From Candidatus Phyllobacterium onerii (GTDB lineage: Bacteria; Pseudomonadota; Alphaproteobacteria; Rhizobiales; Rhizobiaceae): a stretch of DNA of 64,000 bases. The stretch spans positions 124,001-188,000 of the forward strand of contig NZ_JAQMHX010000003.1 of assembly GCF_028331445.1 (NCBI RefSeq), read 5' to 3'. Both the position numbers and the translations under genes were made by a program. The notes beneath the pieces were generated by a model. The model was not told the DNA's origin. It made no database searches and was given only the letters and a program-made list of their open reading frames with translations. Shown here in pieces: positions 17,360 through 26,181 of the stretch; position 1 is the stretch's first letter, and each line of letters begins with the position of its first letter.

Positions 17360-18700
17360 TTAAAATTTGATGCATCCAGCAGTTCCACCTGCCAGTGCGG
17401 TTCGCGCCCAAAAATTGGAGTTGAATGCGGGATCCCGCTCCTTCTCCAGTTCTTGCCATCCCGGAAATCCGGCTTTGAACACTGCGGAACTCATGCGTTG
17501 GTCCTTGTAGGGATTAACCCGCCCGTCCGCATCGATCGTCATACTGTCGAGGCGCTCCAGCAGGGCCAAGGTGCGCGCTCCGCGATTGGGAAAATCAACC
17601 GTCAACGTGTAGCCCGCCCGCGGAAACGACATGATCCCGGGTGAAGCGACGTCTCCAAAACGTTTGAGCACAGTCAGAAATGAGCTTTGTCCCGCCTCGC
17701 GCGTGGCGGCCAGCATCTGCGGAATTACAACAGAGGCGGCATCTTCCGGAATGACGCTTTGATGTTGGTAAAGCCCGGTCCTTCCATAAAGCCGGTTCCA
17801 GTTCGAGACACTGTCGAGTGGATAGAAAAAGGCCTGATAGGTACTGAGATGAGGTTCGCGTTTACGCCCTTTGAAATGAAAGTAGGCCGCGTTGAACAGT
17901 TTGAGGCTCGGATAGTTCAGTGCCGATATGGGAAGCTCGAAAGGCACGCCCAGCCTGGATTCCTCCGTTGTGGCTTCAAAACTTCCATTTTCTGCATGAT
18001 TTCCTGTAAGAAGAACGCCGCGTCCCGCACGTCTCCCTGAACTCAATTGATCGACCCAGGCAACGGCATATTCATTGTCATTGTCGGCCTGCGGCGCCAT
18101 TTCGAAATATTCGGCAAGGCTTGCAAACGGCTTTACGCTCTCCACCACATCAAGCGAATTCACTTTCATCAATCTGATGCTGGCAGAAAGGATAATGCCT
18201 GTTAGTCCAAGCCCTCCGATTGTCGCGGCAAACAATTTTGAATTCATCGATGCAGAACAGGTGACGACCGTTCCATCGGACTTCAACAGGTCGAAGCGTT
18301 CGACATGGCAGCCGAACGTGCCGCGACGATGATGATTCTTGCCATGCACGTCGTTGGCGATCGCGCCTCCGAGTGTGATGAAACGTGTGCCTGGTGTCAC
18401 TGGCAGGAAATACCCGTGCGGCGCGGCGAGCGCAATGATATCCGACAGCATCAGGCCAGCTTCGGCGGCGAGCAGACCCGTTTGCGGGTCGAATGAGATA
18501 AGCTGGTCGCTCTCCCGCATATCGACCAGCGTACCACGATCATTGTGACAGCTGTCGCCATAGGATTTGCCATTGCCAAATGGCAGAAACCCATCCCGAT
18601 CCGGAGCACCACTCTCGAAAATCCGTCGCGCAGCATCGAGCGAGATCGCAGCACGCGGATGTCTGTCGATAAGCCCGAAACTGTCATAGCCAGCCATCAT
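17360..18700 (-). CDS. DprE1-like decaprenylphosphoryl-ribose 2'-oxidase
   Basis: The 446-residue protein is a VAO-type FAD oxidoreductase that tracks mycobacterial DprE1 closely: GNGKSYGDS early, then PGTRFITLGGAIANDVHGKN near residues 105-124, and YKDQR near residue 398, which holds the lysine equivalent to the catalytic Lys418. DprE1 oxidises the 2'-OH of decaprenyl-phosphoryl-ribose. The residue equivalent to Cys387, the benzothiazinone target, is Thr (LTVDFP). The start overlaps the stop of the upstream UbiA gene (ATGATG at 18695-18700), arguing for coupling and against the longer frame at 18763. Confidence 0.85.
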   Translation of the reverse strand: MMAGYDSFGLIDRHPRAAISLDAARRIFESGAPDRDGFLPFGNGKSYGDSCHNDRGTLVDMRESDQLISFDPQTGLLAAEAGLMLSDIIALAAPHGYFLPVTPGTRFITLGGAIANDVHGKNHHRRGTFGCHVERFDLLKSDGTVVTCSASMNSKLFAATIGGLGLTGIILSASIRLMKVNSLDVVESVKPFASLAEYFEMAPQADNDNEYAVAWVDQLSSGRRAGRGVLLTGNHAENGSFEATTEESRLGVPFELPISALNYPSLKLFNAAYFHFKGRKREPHLSTYQAFFYPLDSVSNWNRLYGRTGLYQHQSVIPEDAASVVIPQMLAATREAGQSSFLTVLKRFGDVASPGIMSFPRAGYTLTVDFPNRGARTLALLERLDSMTIDADGRVNPYKDQRMSSAVFKAGFPGWQELEKERDPAFNSNFWARTALAGGTAGCIKF

Positions 18701-20139
18701 GAGCGCATGCCACCATAGAGCAGCAACGCCGCGCCAATAGCTATTACGATCTGACTGCGCCAATCAGAAATGATGAACACGACAGGGTCGTCGTGCATCT
18801 CACCGCGATGCGCCAGAATCCAGATGCGGATGTTGAGATAAAGGACGATCGGACAAAGCGGCCAGATCAACCAAGGATATGAGTAGAGACTAACCACAGC
18901 ATCGCTATTTACGTAGAGAGCCAGGACGAGTGCAGCAGCAAAGGCCGACGAAACGCCGCATTGCGCCACGACTTCACGATCGGCCTGTCTGTATCCCCTG
19001 CCCGCAATACGATTCTTTTCGACAAGTGCCGTATTCTGGAGTTCGACATAACGTTTGACGAGCGCGAGTGAAAGAAAGAAGAACGACGAAAACGCCAGCA
19101 GCCAAAATGAACCCTCGATCTGGCTGGCCGCTGAACCCGCAAGGATACGAAGCGTATAGAGCCCTGCCAGCATCAGGACATCGATCAGCAACATACGCTT
19201 CAGCGATAGCGAATAAGCCGTCGTCGAAATGAGATAGACCAGCAACACGGCGCTAAACACCCAAGGCAATTGCGTGGCAAGCAGACCGGCAAGGACAAGC
19301 AGCGCGACAGCAACTTTCAGACCGAAGGAAATAGAAATTAGGCCGCTGGCAAAAGCTCTATTCCTCTTTCGCGCGTGCTGGCGGTCCAACGGAAGATCAA
19401 ACAGGTCGTTGACGATATAGATTGCCGAAGCAGCGAATGAGAAAGCAAAGAATGCAATGATCGAGTTGATGAGAATCTGCCAGTTCATGATCTGGTGATC
19501 GAGTATCGGCGGAACAAAAATCAGCGTGTTCTTCATCCATTGATGCACGCGCAACATCCTGGCGAAAGTTTTCCAATCGGTCTTCGGCGCTTCAAACAAT
19601 TTCGCAGAATGTGTACGCTGCCATTTCTCTGCGGCCCGATCCGGTGCCACAACGACCGCTTCGCTTGCTGCATTGAACACCGGAACGTCTGCTCGGCTGT
19701 TCCCCGCGTAGGCAAACTTGACGTCACCGAAGGTCTCCAGCAGAAATTTGGTCTTGTGAATGGACGTCAGGTTGCGCGTTTCATCTGTCGCATAGACAGC
19801 ATCGAAAAAACCCAGATATGCGGCAATACTCTCGGCAAACTTGCGCGCCGCGCCAGTCGCAAGCACCAGCCTTCGACCCTTGCGGTGCTCCTCGCGCAGG
19901 TAAGCGACGAACTCCCCCCGGTAAGGGAGTATTGCGGGGTCAATCGCGACGCGAAGCGATATCTGATATTTGAGATGACCTTTTCCCTTTAAAGCCCAAA
20001 GGGGCAGAAGAAAGAGATACAGCATGTTCTGTTTGAGCAGCTGAAACGTACTTTCCCATAGAAGATCAGTGGCTATAAGCGTGCCGTCGAGATCTACTAC
20101 GAGGTCAACTGTCTTGTTGTCAGAACGAGCATCCACCAC
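18697..20139 (-). CDS. HAD-UbiA fusion: polyprenyl-phosphate phosphoribosyltransferase-like
   Basis: The 480-residue protein has two parts. Residues about 1-200 are a HAD phosphatase domain with DLDGT at 16-20 and an ATGAARKFAE segment. Residues about 205-480 are a UbiA-type prenyltransferase with seven or more spans and the NDLFDLPLDRQHARKR metal-binding motif near residue 242. In mycobacteria the UbiA protein Rv3806c makes decaprenyl-phosphoryl-5-phosphoribose and a separate phosphatase removes the 5-phosphate; this fusion would hold both steps. It is the first gene of the operon and overlaps the DprE1-like gene by 4 bp. Related fusions are known in rhizobia, including for arabinosylation of Nod factors (NoeC family). 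Confidence 0.85.
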   Translation of the reverse strand: MVDARSDNKTVDLVVDLDGTLIATDLLWESTFQLLKQNMLYLFLLPLWALKGKGHLKYQISLRVAIDPAILPYRGEFVAYLREEHRKGRRLVLATGAARKFAESIAAYLGFFDAVYATDETRNLTSIHKTKFLLETFGDVKFAYAGNSRADVPVFNAASEAVVVAPDRAAEKWQRTHSAKLFEAPKTDWKTFARMLRVHQWMKNTLIFVPPILDHQIMNWQILINSIIAFFAFSFAASAIYIVNDLFDLPLDRQHARKRNRAFASGLISISFGLKVAVALLVLAGLLATQLPWVFSAVLLVYLISTTAYSLSLKRMLLIDVLMLAGLYTLRILAGSAASQIEGSFWLLAFSSFFFLSLALVKRYVELQNTALVEKNRIAGRGYRQADREVVAQCGVSSAFAAALVLALYVNSDAVVSLYSYPWLIWPLCPIVLYLNIRIWILAHRGEMHDDPVVFIISDWRSQIVIAIGAALLLYGGMRS

Positions 20140-20290
20140 AACATATCCCTGAAATCATGCGCCTGTTCAAGCTGGCAAGAATATTGCCTATCAGTCGATG
20201 ACTTATCGGGAAAGTAAAAATGAAAAGTGAAGTTGATTTGGCCGCGCGAAAGATAATCTGAAAAGTAGTATCAACAGTGAATGAAGCATT

Positions 20291-20323
20291 AAAAAACCGG
20301 CCGAAAATTGATTCCAGCCGGTT
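20291..20323 (-). terminator. Rho-independent terminator of the small secreted protein gene
   Basis: On the minus strand AACCGGC (complement of 20316-20322) pairs with GCCGGTT, followed by a run of T (20291-20295). It lies 37 bp past the stop at 20360. Confidence 0.8.
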
Positions 20324-20359
20324 CGTAAACTTCGCGTGTAATGCTGCAAATCGCTGAGC

Positions 20360-20623
20360 TTACTTGATCGAAACCTTACCGCCTTTGATTTCAACGGTCT
20401 CGCTGCCTTTCAAGGCTTCGCGATCACCATTCGGAAAGGTAACAAAGCAACCGCCATTGCAGAACTCGACAGTTTCGCCGGCGCCGACCTGCAATTCGGT
20501 TTTGCTCGAGCCCTCAGTAACAACGATAGTCTGGGCGCTGGCCTCATCGTTCTTGACGCTGGCGGCAAATGCTGATCCCGCTGAAACGGCAGACAAAAAA
20601 ACGGCAACGACAAACTTGTTCAT
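20360..20623 (-). CDS. Small secreted protein of unknown function
   Basis: The 87-residue protein starts with a signal peptide (MNKFVVAVFLSAVSAGSAFA) and leaves a mature part of about 67 residues, predicted as beta strands, with a CNGGC pair near residue 55 that could form a disulfide. It has its own terminator and stands alone between the prenyltransferase operon and soxDAG. No family is recognised. Likely periplasmic. Confidence 0.7.
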   Translation of the reverse strand: MNKFVVAVFLSAVSAGSAFAASVKNDEASAQTIVVTEGSSKTELQVGAGETVEFCNGGCFVTFPNGDREALKGSETVEIKGGKVSIK

Positions 20624-21060
20624 ATCTCTACGGTGCTTCCACCGCCTCTGTTACGGAACCCCAACGGGCTCCTCGACAACAGTTATAACGGGATCAAGTT
20701 GAACGGCAACTGAACGGCCGAGGGTTTTTCAAGTTGGGCGACCCCGTAACCATCATTGAACCGTTTTCGATTGTGGATATGCCCAATGATCCAGACGATT
20801 CTGGATGCAACAACTCACCGCCTAAACCAGTCGGCGGAACGACATTGCTTGACGTTATGGTTACGATGCGGATGATAATTTGACGGTAGTCTTACTATAT
20901 TGAAGAATATAATCGGGGCGTGAAGTATTTTTTTTTAATGTGCATGCCAACGTTTATATTCCCGTCGTCAACCTTGACCAGTCGCGACACATTCTGTTGA
21001 TTGGTCCTTGAAGCAAACTACTCGCGAGTCACTCGTTTCGCCATCGAGACAAATGAGATC
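20624..21060. other. Intergenic region before soxDAG
   Basis: This 437 bp region holds no supported gene and lacks the soxB gene that normally precedes soxD. It contains a degenerate copy of the shared motif (TCGCGACA at 20982-20989, 72 bp before soxD), an AT-rich stretch at 20870-20940 and the divergent promoters of the small secreted protein and soxDAG. No clear -35/-10 pair stands out. Confidence 0.5.
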
Positions 21061-21336
21061 ATGATAATCAAATGCCCCTATTGCGGACCTCGGGATGTCA
21101 TCGAGTTCACCTATCAAGGCGATGCAACGCGTAAACGACCAGATCCGGCATCCATCGACCAGAACGCGTGGAATTCGTACGTCTTTGATCGCACCAACCC
21201 CAGCGGTCCCCATCGAGAGTTCTGGCTTCATACGGGAGGTTGCCGCCAGCATCTCCTTGTCACGCGGGATATGGCAACTCATACGATTTCGTCGGCGGTA
21301 TTTGCGCGCGACACCGCAAGTGGTGGCCGTCCATGA
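21061..21336 (+). CDS. soxD: Sarcosine oxidase delta subunit
   Basis: The 91-residue protein begins MIIKCPYCGPRDVIEF, the hallmark of the zinc-binding SoxD subunit, and has RKRPDP and HTGGCRQH further on; Cys5, Cys8, the late Cys and His are the likely zinc ligands. The start at 21061 fits SoxD length; the longer frame from 21001 is not needed. SoxD is part of heterotetrameric sarcosine oxidase, which turns sarcosine, O2 and THF into glycine, methylene-THF and H2O2. Its stop overlaps the soxA start by 4 bp. Confidence 0.93.
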   Translation: MIIKCPYCGPRDVIEFTYQGDATRKRPDPASIDQNAWNSYVFDRTNPSGPHREFWLHTGGCRQHLLVTRDMATHTISSAVFARDTASGGRP

Positions 21337-24320
21337 CAAGTTCGCGGCTATCGAAGGGTGGACGTATCGACCGCTCCAAATCCATCCGATTCACGTTCGA
21401 CGGAAAGGCCCATAGCGGACATCCGGGAGACACGCTCGCTTCCGCGCTCCTTGGCAATGGCATTACGCTTTTCGGACGCTCGTTCAAATATCATCGCCCG
21501 CGCGGTGTGTTCGCCGCCGGTAGTGATGAGCCGAACGCCCTCGTCACAGTTCTTTCCGGCGATGTCCGCGAGCCGAACGTCCGGGCTACGGAACTGGAGA
21601 TTTTTGACGGTCTGGTCACCCAAAGTCAAAATCGCTTTCCGTCGTTGGAACATGACTTCATGGCCATCAACCAATTGGCTGGCCCCTTGTTCTCGGCGGG
21701 ATTTTATTACAAGACATTCATGGGACCAGCGATCGGCCCACTGAAAGGCACACGCTTCTGGATGTTCTGCGAGAAGTTCATCCGCCGCGCAGCCGGACTT
21801 GGCAAAGCAGGCACGGCCCCCGACCCAGATCGTTATGAGCGCATGAACGCCTTTTGCGACGTCCTTGTCGTCGGCAGTGGTCCTGCCGGCCTGATTGCCG
21901 CGGAAGCAGCGGCCGCAACGGGCGCGCGAGTCATCATCGCGGAGGAACGCCCGCTACCCGGCGGCTCACTGCTTGGCTCCGGTGAAATGATCGATGGACG
22001 CAACCCTGCCGTTTGGGCTCGTGAAAAGGCTGACGCTTTGGCGATTCTGCCGAATGTCCGGTTCCTGACCCGGACGTCTGTCTGGGGCTACTACGACGGC
22101 AATGTTCTCACAGCCGTCGAACATGTTTCCGATCACAAGCCGAACCGGACCAAGGGGATGCCACGCCAGCGTCATTGGGTAATTCGCGCCGGCAAGGTGA
22201 TTCTAGCGACTGGCGCATTCGAGCGGCCGATCGTTTTCCCCGGCAATGACTGTCCAGGTGTCATGCTCGCCGATGCAGTCCGCCGCTATGCGGTCGAATA
22301 CGGTGTCGCGGCCGGAAATAATGTCACCCTCTTCACCAATAATGACGGCGCTTATGATGCGGCCCGAACGCTGTCGATTGCTGGCGTCAACGTGATCGCC
22401 ATAATCGATGTTCGCTCTGACGTTTCCGGCACATGCAGGGATATCGCGAGTGTTGCCGGCGCCGAGCTGTTGCTCGGTCATGCCGTTACGGCGACCCATG
22501 CCGGCAAGACGCTGAGTTCGATCTCGGTACAGCATTTCAACGCCGAGACCGGCCGCGTGTCAGGCGCGCCTCGCGAAATCAAGACCGATTGTCTTGGTGT
22601 TTCGGGTGGCTGGTCGCCGGCCATCCACCTTGCAAGTCAAGCAGGCGGCAAGCCTGAATGGGACGAGGATCTTCAGGCTTTCCTGCCGCCGGAGCCAAAC
22701 CAGAACTGGGTGATGACCGGTTCCGCAGCCGGTTACATGGATACGATCAGCGTCATGTCCGACGCGGCGACCAAGGGTTCCGCCAAGAGCAGGCTCATCC
22801 TTCCGCCGGTAGAAGCACCGATGCTGGACTCGTCTCCTGCACCTGTGTTTGAGATTGAGCCAGCGGTTAAATCCCAGAAAGCCTTCGTCGATTTTCAGCA
22901 TGACGTCACGGCGGATGATATTCGCCTCGCCTACCGCGAAGGTTTTCACTCGGTCGAACATCTGAAGCGCTACACCACGCTTGGGATGGCGACCGATCAG
23001 GGCAAGACCTCCAATGTTCCCGGCCTTGCCATCATGGCCGACGTGCGCGGCATCTCGATTCCCGAAGCGGGTACGACCCGGTTCCGTCCGCCATTCACAC
23101 CGGTTTCTCTAGGCACCCTGGCTGGCGAACGATACGGAGATTTGCGTCCGCATCGTCTGACTCCCATGCATGATTGGCATCTGGCAAACGATGCGAAAAC
23201 CTATGAAGCCGGCCTCTGGCATCGCCCCATGATTTATTCCAGCCACGGCGAAACAATCGAACAGGCATATATTCGCGAGGCCCGGGCAGTTCGCGAGAGT
23301 GTCGGCATCGTCGATGTTTCAACCCTTGGCAAAATCGACATACAAGGTCCCGATGCAGCGCAACTCCTTGACCGCGTTTACACCAATATGTTTTCCACCC
23401 TGCCGGTAGGCAAGGCACGTTATGGTCTGATGCTGCGCGAAGATGGCATTGCCTTCGACGACGGCACAACCTGGCGCCTTGGCGAAACACAGTTCCTGAT
23501 GACGACGACCACCGCCAACGCCGGCCCTGTCATGCAGCATCTGGAATATTATCTCGACTGTATTTGGCCGGAGTTGCGCGTCCACCTGACGTCGGTCACT
23601 GACGTATGGGCGGGTTCGGCCATCTCTGGTCCGAAGTCGCGCGCTGTACTTGAGTCCTGCGTGACTGGAACGAAAGTTGACAATGACACCCTGCCCTTCA
23701 TGGGTATCGTTCACGGCAAAATCGCCGGTGTTCCAGCCATGATCTGCCGCCTGTCCTTCTCGGGGGAACTGGCCTACGAAGTTTATTGCGGTGCCGGATA
23801 TGGGACGCAGGTCTGGGAAGCCCTTCTTGCCGCCGGAAAATCTTTTGACATTATCCCATACGGACTTGAAGCCCTCGGGACGCTGCGTATTGAAAAAGGT
23901 CATGTCACCGGTGCCGAAATTGACGGCAGAACCACGGCGCATGACCTGCATCTCGACTGGATGCTGTCGAAGAAGAAGCCGTATATCGGCTCCGCCATGA
24001 TCAATCGTGAAGGGCTCAAGGATGAAAACCGCTTGTCGCTCGTGGGTTTGATTTCGCTCGACAATCAATCGATCAATGGTGGCAGCCACATTGTAACCGA
24101 CCCCAACCCCCGCGAACCCGCTGACAGTTTTGGTCACGTCACGGCGGCCTGTTACTCACCGGCCCTTGGCAAATATATTGCACTCGCACTGGTCAAACAC
24201 GGCACGTCGATGATTGGCAATCGCGCCTTTGCAACGGACCTGCTCCGCGACAAACATGGCGCGGTAGAGATCGTCAGTCACCACATGTTCGATCCAGAAG
24301 GAAGCCGGATGCATGGCTGA
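21333..24320 (+). CDS. soxA: Sarcosine oxidase alpha subunit
   Basis: From ATG 21333 (overlapping the soxD stop) the protein is 995 residues, normal for SoxA. It has an N-terminal ferredoxin-like domain (about 10-100, IRFTFDGKAHSGHPGDTLAS) without cluster cysteines, an NAD-binding domain with DVLVVGSGPAGLIAAEAA near residue 175, and a C-terminal aminomethyltransferase-like folate domain from about residue 625. The alpha subunit binds NAD and, with beta, FMN, and holds the folate site. The longer frame from 21240 is rejected because it runs through soxD. It overlaps soxG by 8 bp. Confidence 0.93.
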   Translation: MTSSRLSKGGRIDRSKSIRFTFDGKAHSGHPGDTLASALLGNGITLFGRSFKYHRPRGVFAAGSDEPNALVTVLSGDVREPNVRATELEIFDGLVTQSQNRFPSLEHDFMAINQLAGPLFSAGFYYKTFMGPAIGPLKGTRFWMFCEKFIRRAAGLGKAGTAPDPDRYERMNAFCDVLVVGSGPAGLIAAEAAAATGARVIIAEERPLPGGSLLGSGEMIDGRNPAVWAREKADALAILPNVRFLTRTSVWGYYDGNVLTAVEHVSDHKPNRTKGMPRQRHWVIRAGKVILATGAFERPIVFPGNDCPGVMLADAVRRYAVEYGVAAGNNVTLFTNNDGAYDAARTLSIAGVNVIAIIDVRSDVSGTCRDIASVAGAELLLGHAVTATHAGKTLSSISVQHFNAETGRVSGAPREIKTDCLGVSGGWSPAIHLASQAGGKPEWDEDLQAFLPPEPNQNWVMTGSAAGYMDTISVMSDAATKGSAKSRLILPPVEAPMLDSSPAPVFEIEPAVKSQKAFVDFQHDVTADDIRLAYREGFHSVEHLKRYTTLGMATDQGKTSNVPGLAIMADVRGISIPEAGTTRFRPPFTPVSLGTLAGERYGDLRPHRLTPMHDWHLANDAKTYEAGLWHRPMIYSSHGETIEQAYIREARAVRESVGIVDVSTLGKIDIQGPDAAQLLDRVYTNMFSTLPVGKARYGLMLREDGIAFDDGTTWRLGETQFLMTTTTANAGPVMQHLEYYLDCIWPELRVHLTSVTDVWAGSAISGPKSRAVLESCVTGTKVDNDTLPFMGIVHGKIAGVPAMICRLSFSGELAYEVYCGAGYGTQVWEALLAAGKSFDIIPYGLEALGTLRIEKGHVTGAEIDGRTTAHDLHLDWMLSKKKPYIGSAMINREGLKDENRLSLVGLISLDNQSINGGSHIVTDPNPREPADSFGHVTAACYSPALGKYIALALVKHGTSMIGNRAFATDLLRDKHGAVEIVSHHMFDPEGSRMHG

Positions 24321-24900
24321 ATCTCAATCTCCACTCGGCAGGACCTTCATTCCAGGCGATCACGGCAATTCCGCTGCCGGTATTGGTGTGACACTGCTGG
24401 AGCGTAAAAACCTGTCGATCATTCAGGTTACTGCATGGCCAGATACGATACCGACCGTGCTGACTGCAATCGGCAGTGCCACGGGTCTTGTTCTTCAGAA
24501 TAAGCCGGGTCTCGGCCGCGTCGCAGGCGAAAAATCTGTCTTTGGCTTTGCGCCCGGTCGTTATTTCGTCGTCAGCGCAACACCTGACCTCGAATCCCGG
24601 TTGCGCTCCGCCATCTCTCCAGAACTCGGGACGATGGTTGACCTCACCCATGGCCGCACCGTCATTCGGATCAGTGGACCGCGCTCGGAATGGATATTGT
24701 CGAAACTCTTCGCCATCGACTTTTCCGAGCATGCCTTCCCCATCGCCTACGGACGTGCCACGTTGCATCACGACATTCACGCCAACATTCAGCGGATCGA
24801 TGACGAGACCTTCGACATCTACGTGTTCCGCACGTTTGCCCGCTCGTTTTGGCAAACACTGGGACATGCGGCGGAGGAAGTCGGCTACCGCGTGGAATAG
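24313..24900 (+). CDS. soxG: Sarcosine oxidase gamma subunit
   Basis: The 195-residue protein fits SoxG in size and position, with GFAPGRYFVVS near residue 78, VDLTHGRTVIRISGP near residue 112 and YVFRTFARSFW near the end. The gamma subunit has a GcvT-like fold and is structural in the heterotetramer. It ends one base before the stop of the convergent FAD oxidoreductase gene, with no terminator between. Confidence 0.9.
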   Translation: MAESQSPLGRTFIPGDHGNSAAGIGVTLLERKNLSIIQVTAWPDTIPTVLTAIGSATGLVLQNKPGLGRVAGEKSVFGFAPGRYFVVSATPDLESRLRSAISPELGTMVDLTHGRTVIRISGPRSEWILSKLFAIDFSEHAFPIAYGRATLHHDIHANIQRIDDETFDIYVFRTFARSFWQTLGHAAEEVGYRVE

Positions 24901-24901
24901 G

Positions 24902-26113
24902 CTATTTGAATGCAAACAGGTCTTCGTCCGGATCGCCCGTCCGGGTTATCAGCCCGCGAACGAGTTGCGCCGCGACCATCGAGAACGTGATGCCATTCCC
25001 CCCATAACCGAGGACGGCAAAGCATCGATCCATTTTTGGGATGGCGCCAATTGTGGGCAAACCGGTCTTGCTCGAGCCAAAACTTCCAGTCCAGGCGTAG
25101 TCTGCTTCGGCGATAACCTGCGGAAACAACTTCTTGAGCTTTGCCAGGATAGCCTTTGTCTTCGCTGGCAATTTCGCGTCGCGCTTTTCCTCATCCTCGA
25201 ATTCTTCATCTTCGCCCCCGACGATGATCCGCCCCTCTTGAGTCGTGCGCATATAGAGATAGGGGTCCGAGGCTTCCCAAATCAGGCATTGTTCGGGCCA
25301 TAGCTTCTGCTTCTGTGGCGGTGTCGCCAGCGCCCAGGTAGAAATGATCTGGTGTCCTTTCTGCGGCACTTGCTCGGGTATTTCATAGCCCGCTGCGAAA
25401 ACCAGATATTTGCAGCGTATTTTTCGCCCCTCCTTTGTTGCCGCAATGACATCGCGCGACCTTGGTTCGACCGACACGATCTCGACCGGTGCGAAGATCT
25501 TGGCTCCACGCGAGATTGCAAAGTTCAGATAACCAAGCGCCAGTTTGCGCGGATTGGCTTCAATATTATCAAAACTCATCAACGCCGCCGGCCGATCAAT
25601 ATGAAACCTGGCATTTAGTTCGGCCCGGTTCAAAAGTTTTGTTTCAAAGCCCGCTCGGCGACGCGCCAACAACTCTCGCTGCAAGCCTTTTTCATCGAGA
25701 AGATCGCCGGCAAGGTAAAGCGAATCCCGGTTCTGCATCTCGCAGTTTATTCCAAGCTCACGGGTTCTTTCGCGCAGTGCGTCGACCGCAAGTTTTGATC
25801 TACGCCAAGCACGCTCGGCATCGTTACGACCGGTTTGTTGCGCAAGGTGATGCAAAGGTGTGTCAATTTCGAATTGCAGCAGTGCGGTGCTCGCGGGCGT
25901 TGAACCGGTCACTGGCTTTCGTCTGTCAAAAATGGCAACCGAATACCCGGCTTCACTCAAGCTGTCGGCCATGAGAGCACCACTGATGCCGGCGCCAACA
26001 ATCGCGATATCTATTGTTATATCTTCAAGTAGCAGGTTGAACTCAACTCCTGCAGCCCGTCGGCCAAGCCAGATGGGCTGGCCGGTTCGCAAATTCCGAT
26101 GCTGTGTTGTCAT
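24902..26113 (-). CDS. FAD-dependent amine oxidase-like (DAO family)
   Basis: The 403-residue protein has a DAO-type FAD fold: DIAIVGAGISGALMADSLSE at about residues 34-53, GSTPASTALLQFEID near residue 68 and a C-terminal GYGGNGITFSMVAA motif. It resembles gamma-glutamylputrescine oxidase and related rhizobial amine oxidases. It is convergent with soxG but is not SoxB: SoxB has a different N-terminus and a covalent-FMN histidine that is not evident here. The substrate is unknown; a secondary amine is likely. Upstream is the guanine deaminase gene, 68 bp away, so it may be the end of that operon. Confidence 0.78.
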   Translation of the reverse strand: MTTQHRNLRTGQPIWLGRRAAGVEFNLLLEDITIDIAIVGAGISGALMADSLSEAGYSVAIFDRRKPVTGSTPASTALLQFEIDTPLHHLAQQTGRNDAERAWRRSKLAVDALRERTRELGINCEMQNRDSLYLAGDLLDEKGLQRELLARRRAGFETKLLNRAELNARFHIDRPAALMSFDNIEANPRKLALGYLNFAISRGAKIFAPVEIVSVEPRSRDVIAATKEGRKIRCKYLVFAAGYEIPEQVPQKGHQIISTWALATPPQKQKLWPEQCLIWEASDPYLYMRTTQEGRIIVGGEDEEFEDEEKRDAKLPAKTKAILAKLKKLFPQVIAEADYAWTGSFGSSKTGLPTIGAIPKMDRCFAVLGYGGNGITFSMVAAQLVRGLITRTGDPDEDLFAFK

Positions 26114-26181
26114 GAAGGGTCCCGGAGACGAGGCATTGATCGACCCGAACGGCCGAATGCGTTCTTTGGTTCCCTGCGCTA

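Noticed and set aside
20203-20394. 63-codon minus-strand frame before the small secreted protein gene stop
   Set aside because: It covers the terminator hairpin and overlaps the end of the supported gene; no ribosome site.
24902-26113. FAD oxidoreductase as the missing soxB
   Set aside because: It lies on the opposite strand, has an N-terminal extension and DAO motifs unlike SoxB, and lacks an evident covalent-FMN histidine region.
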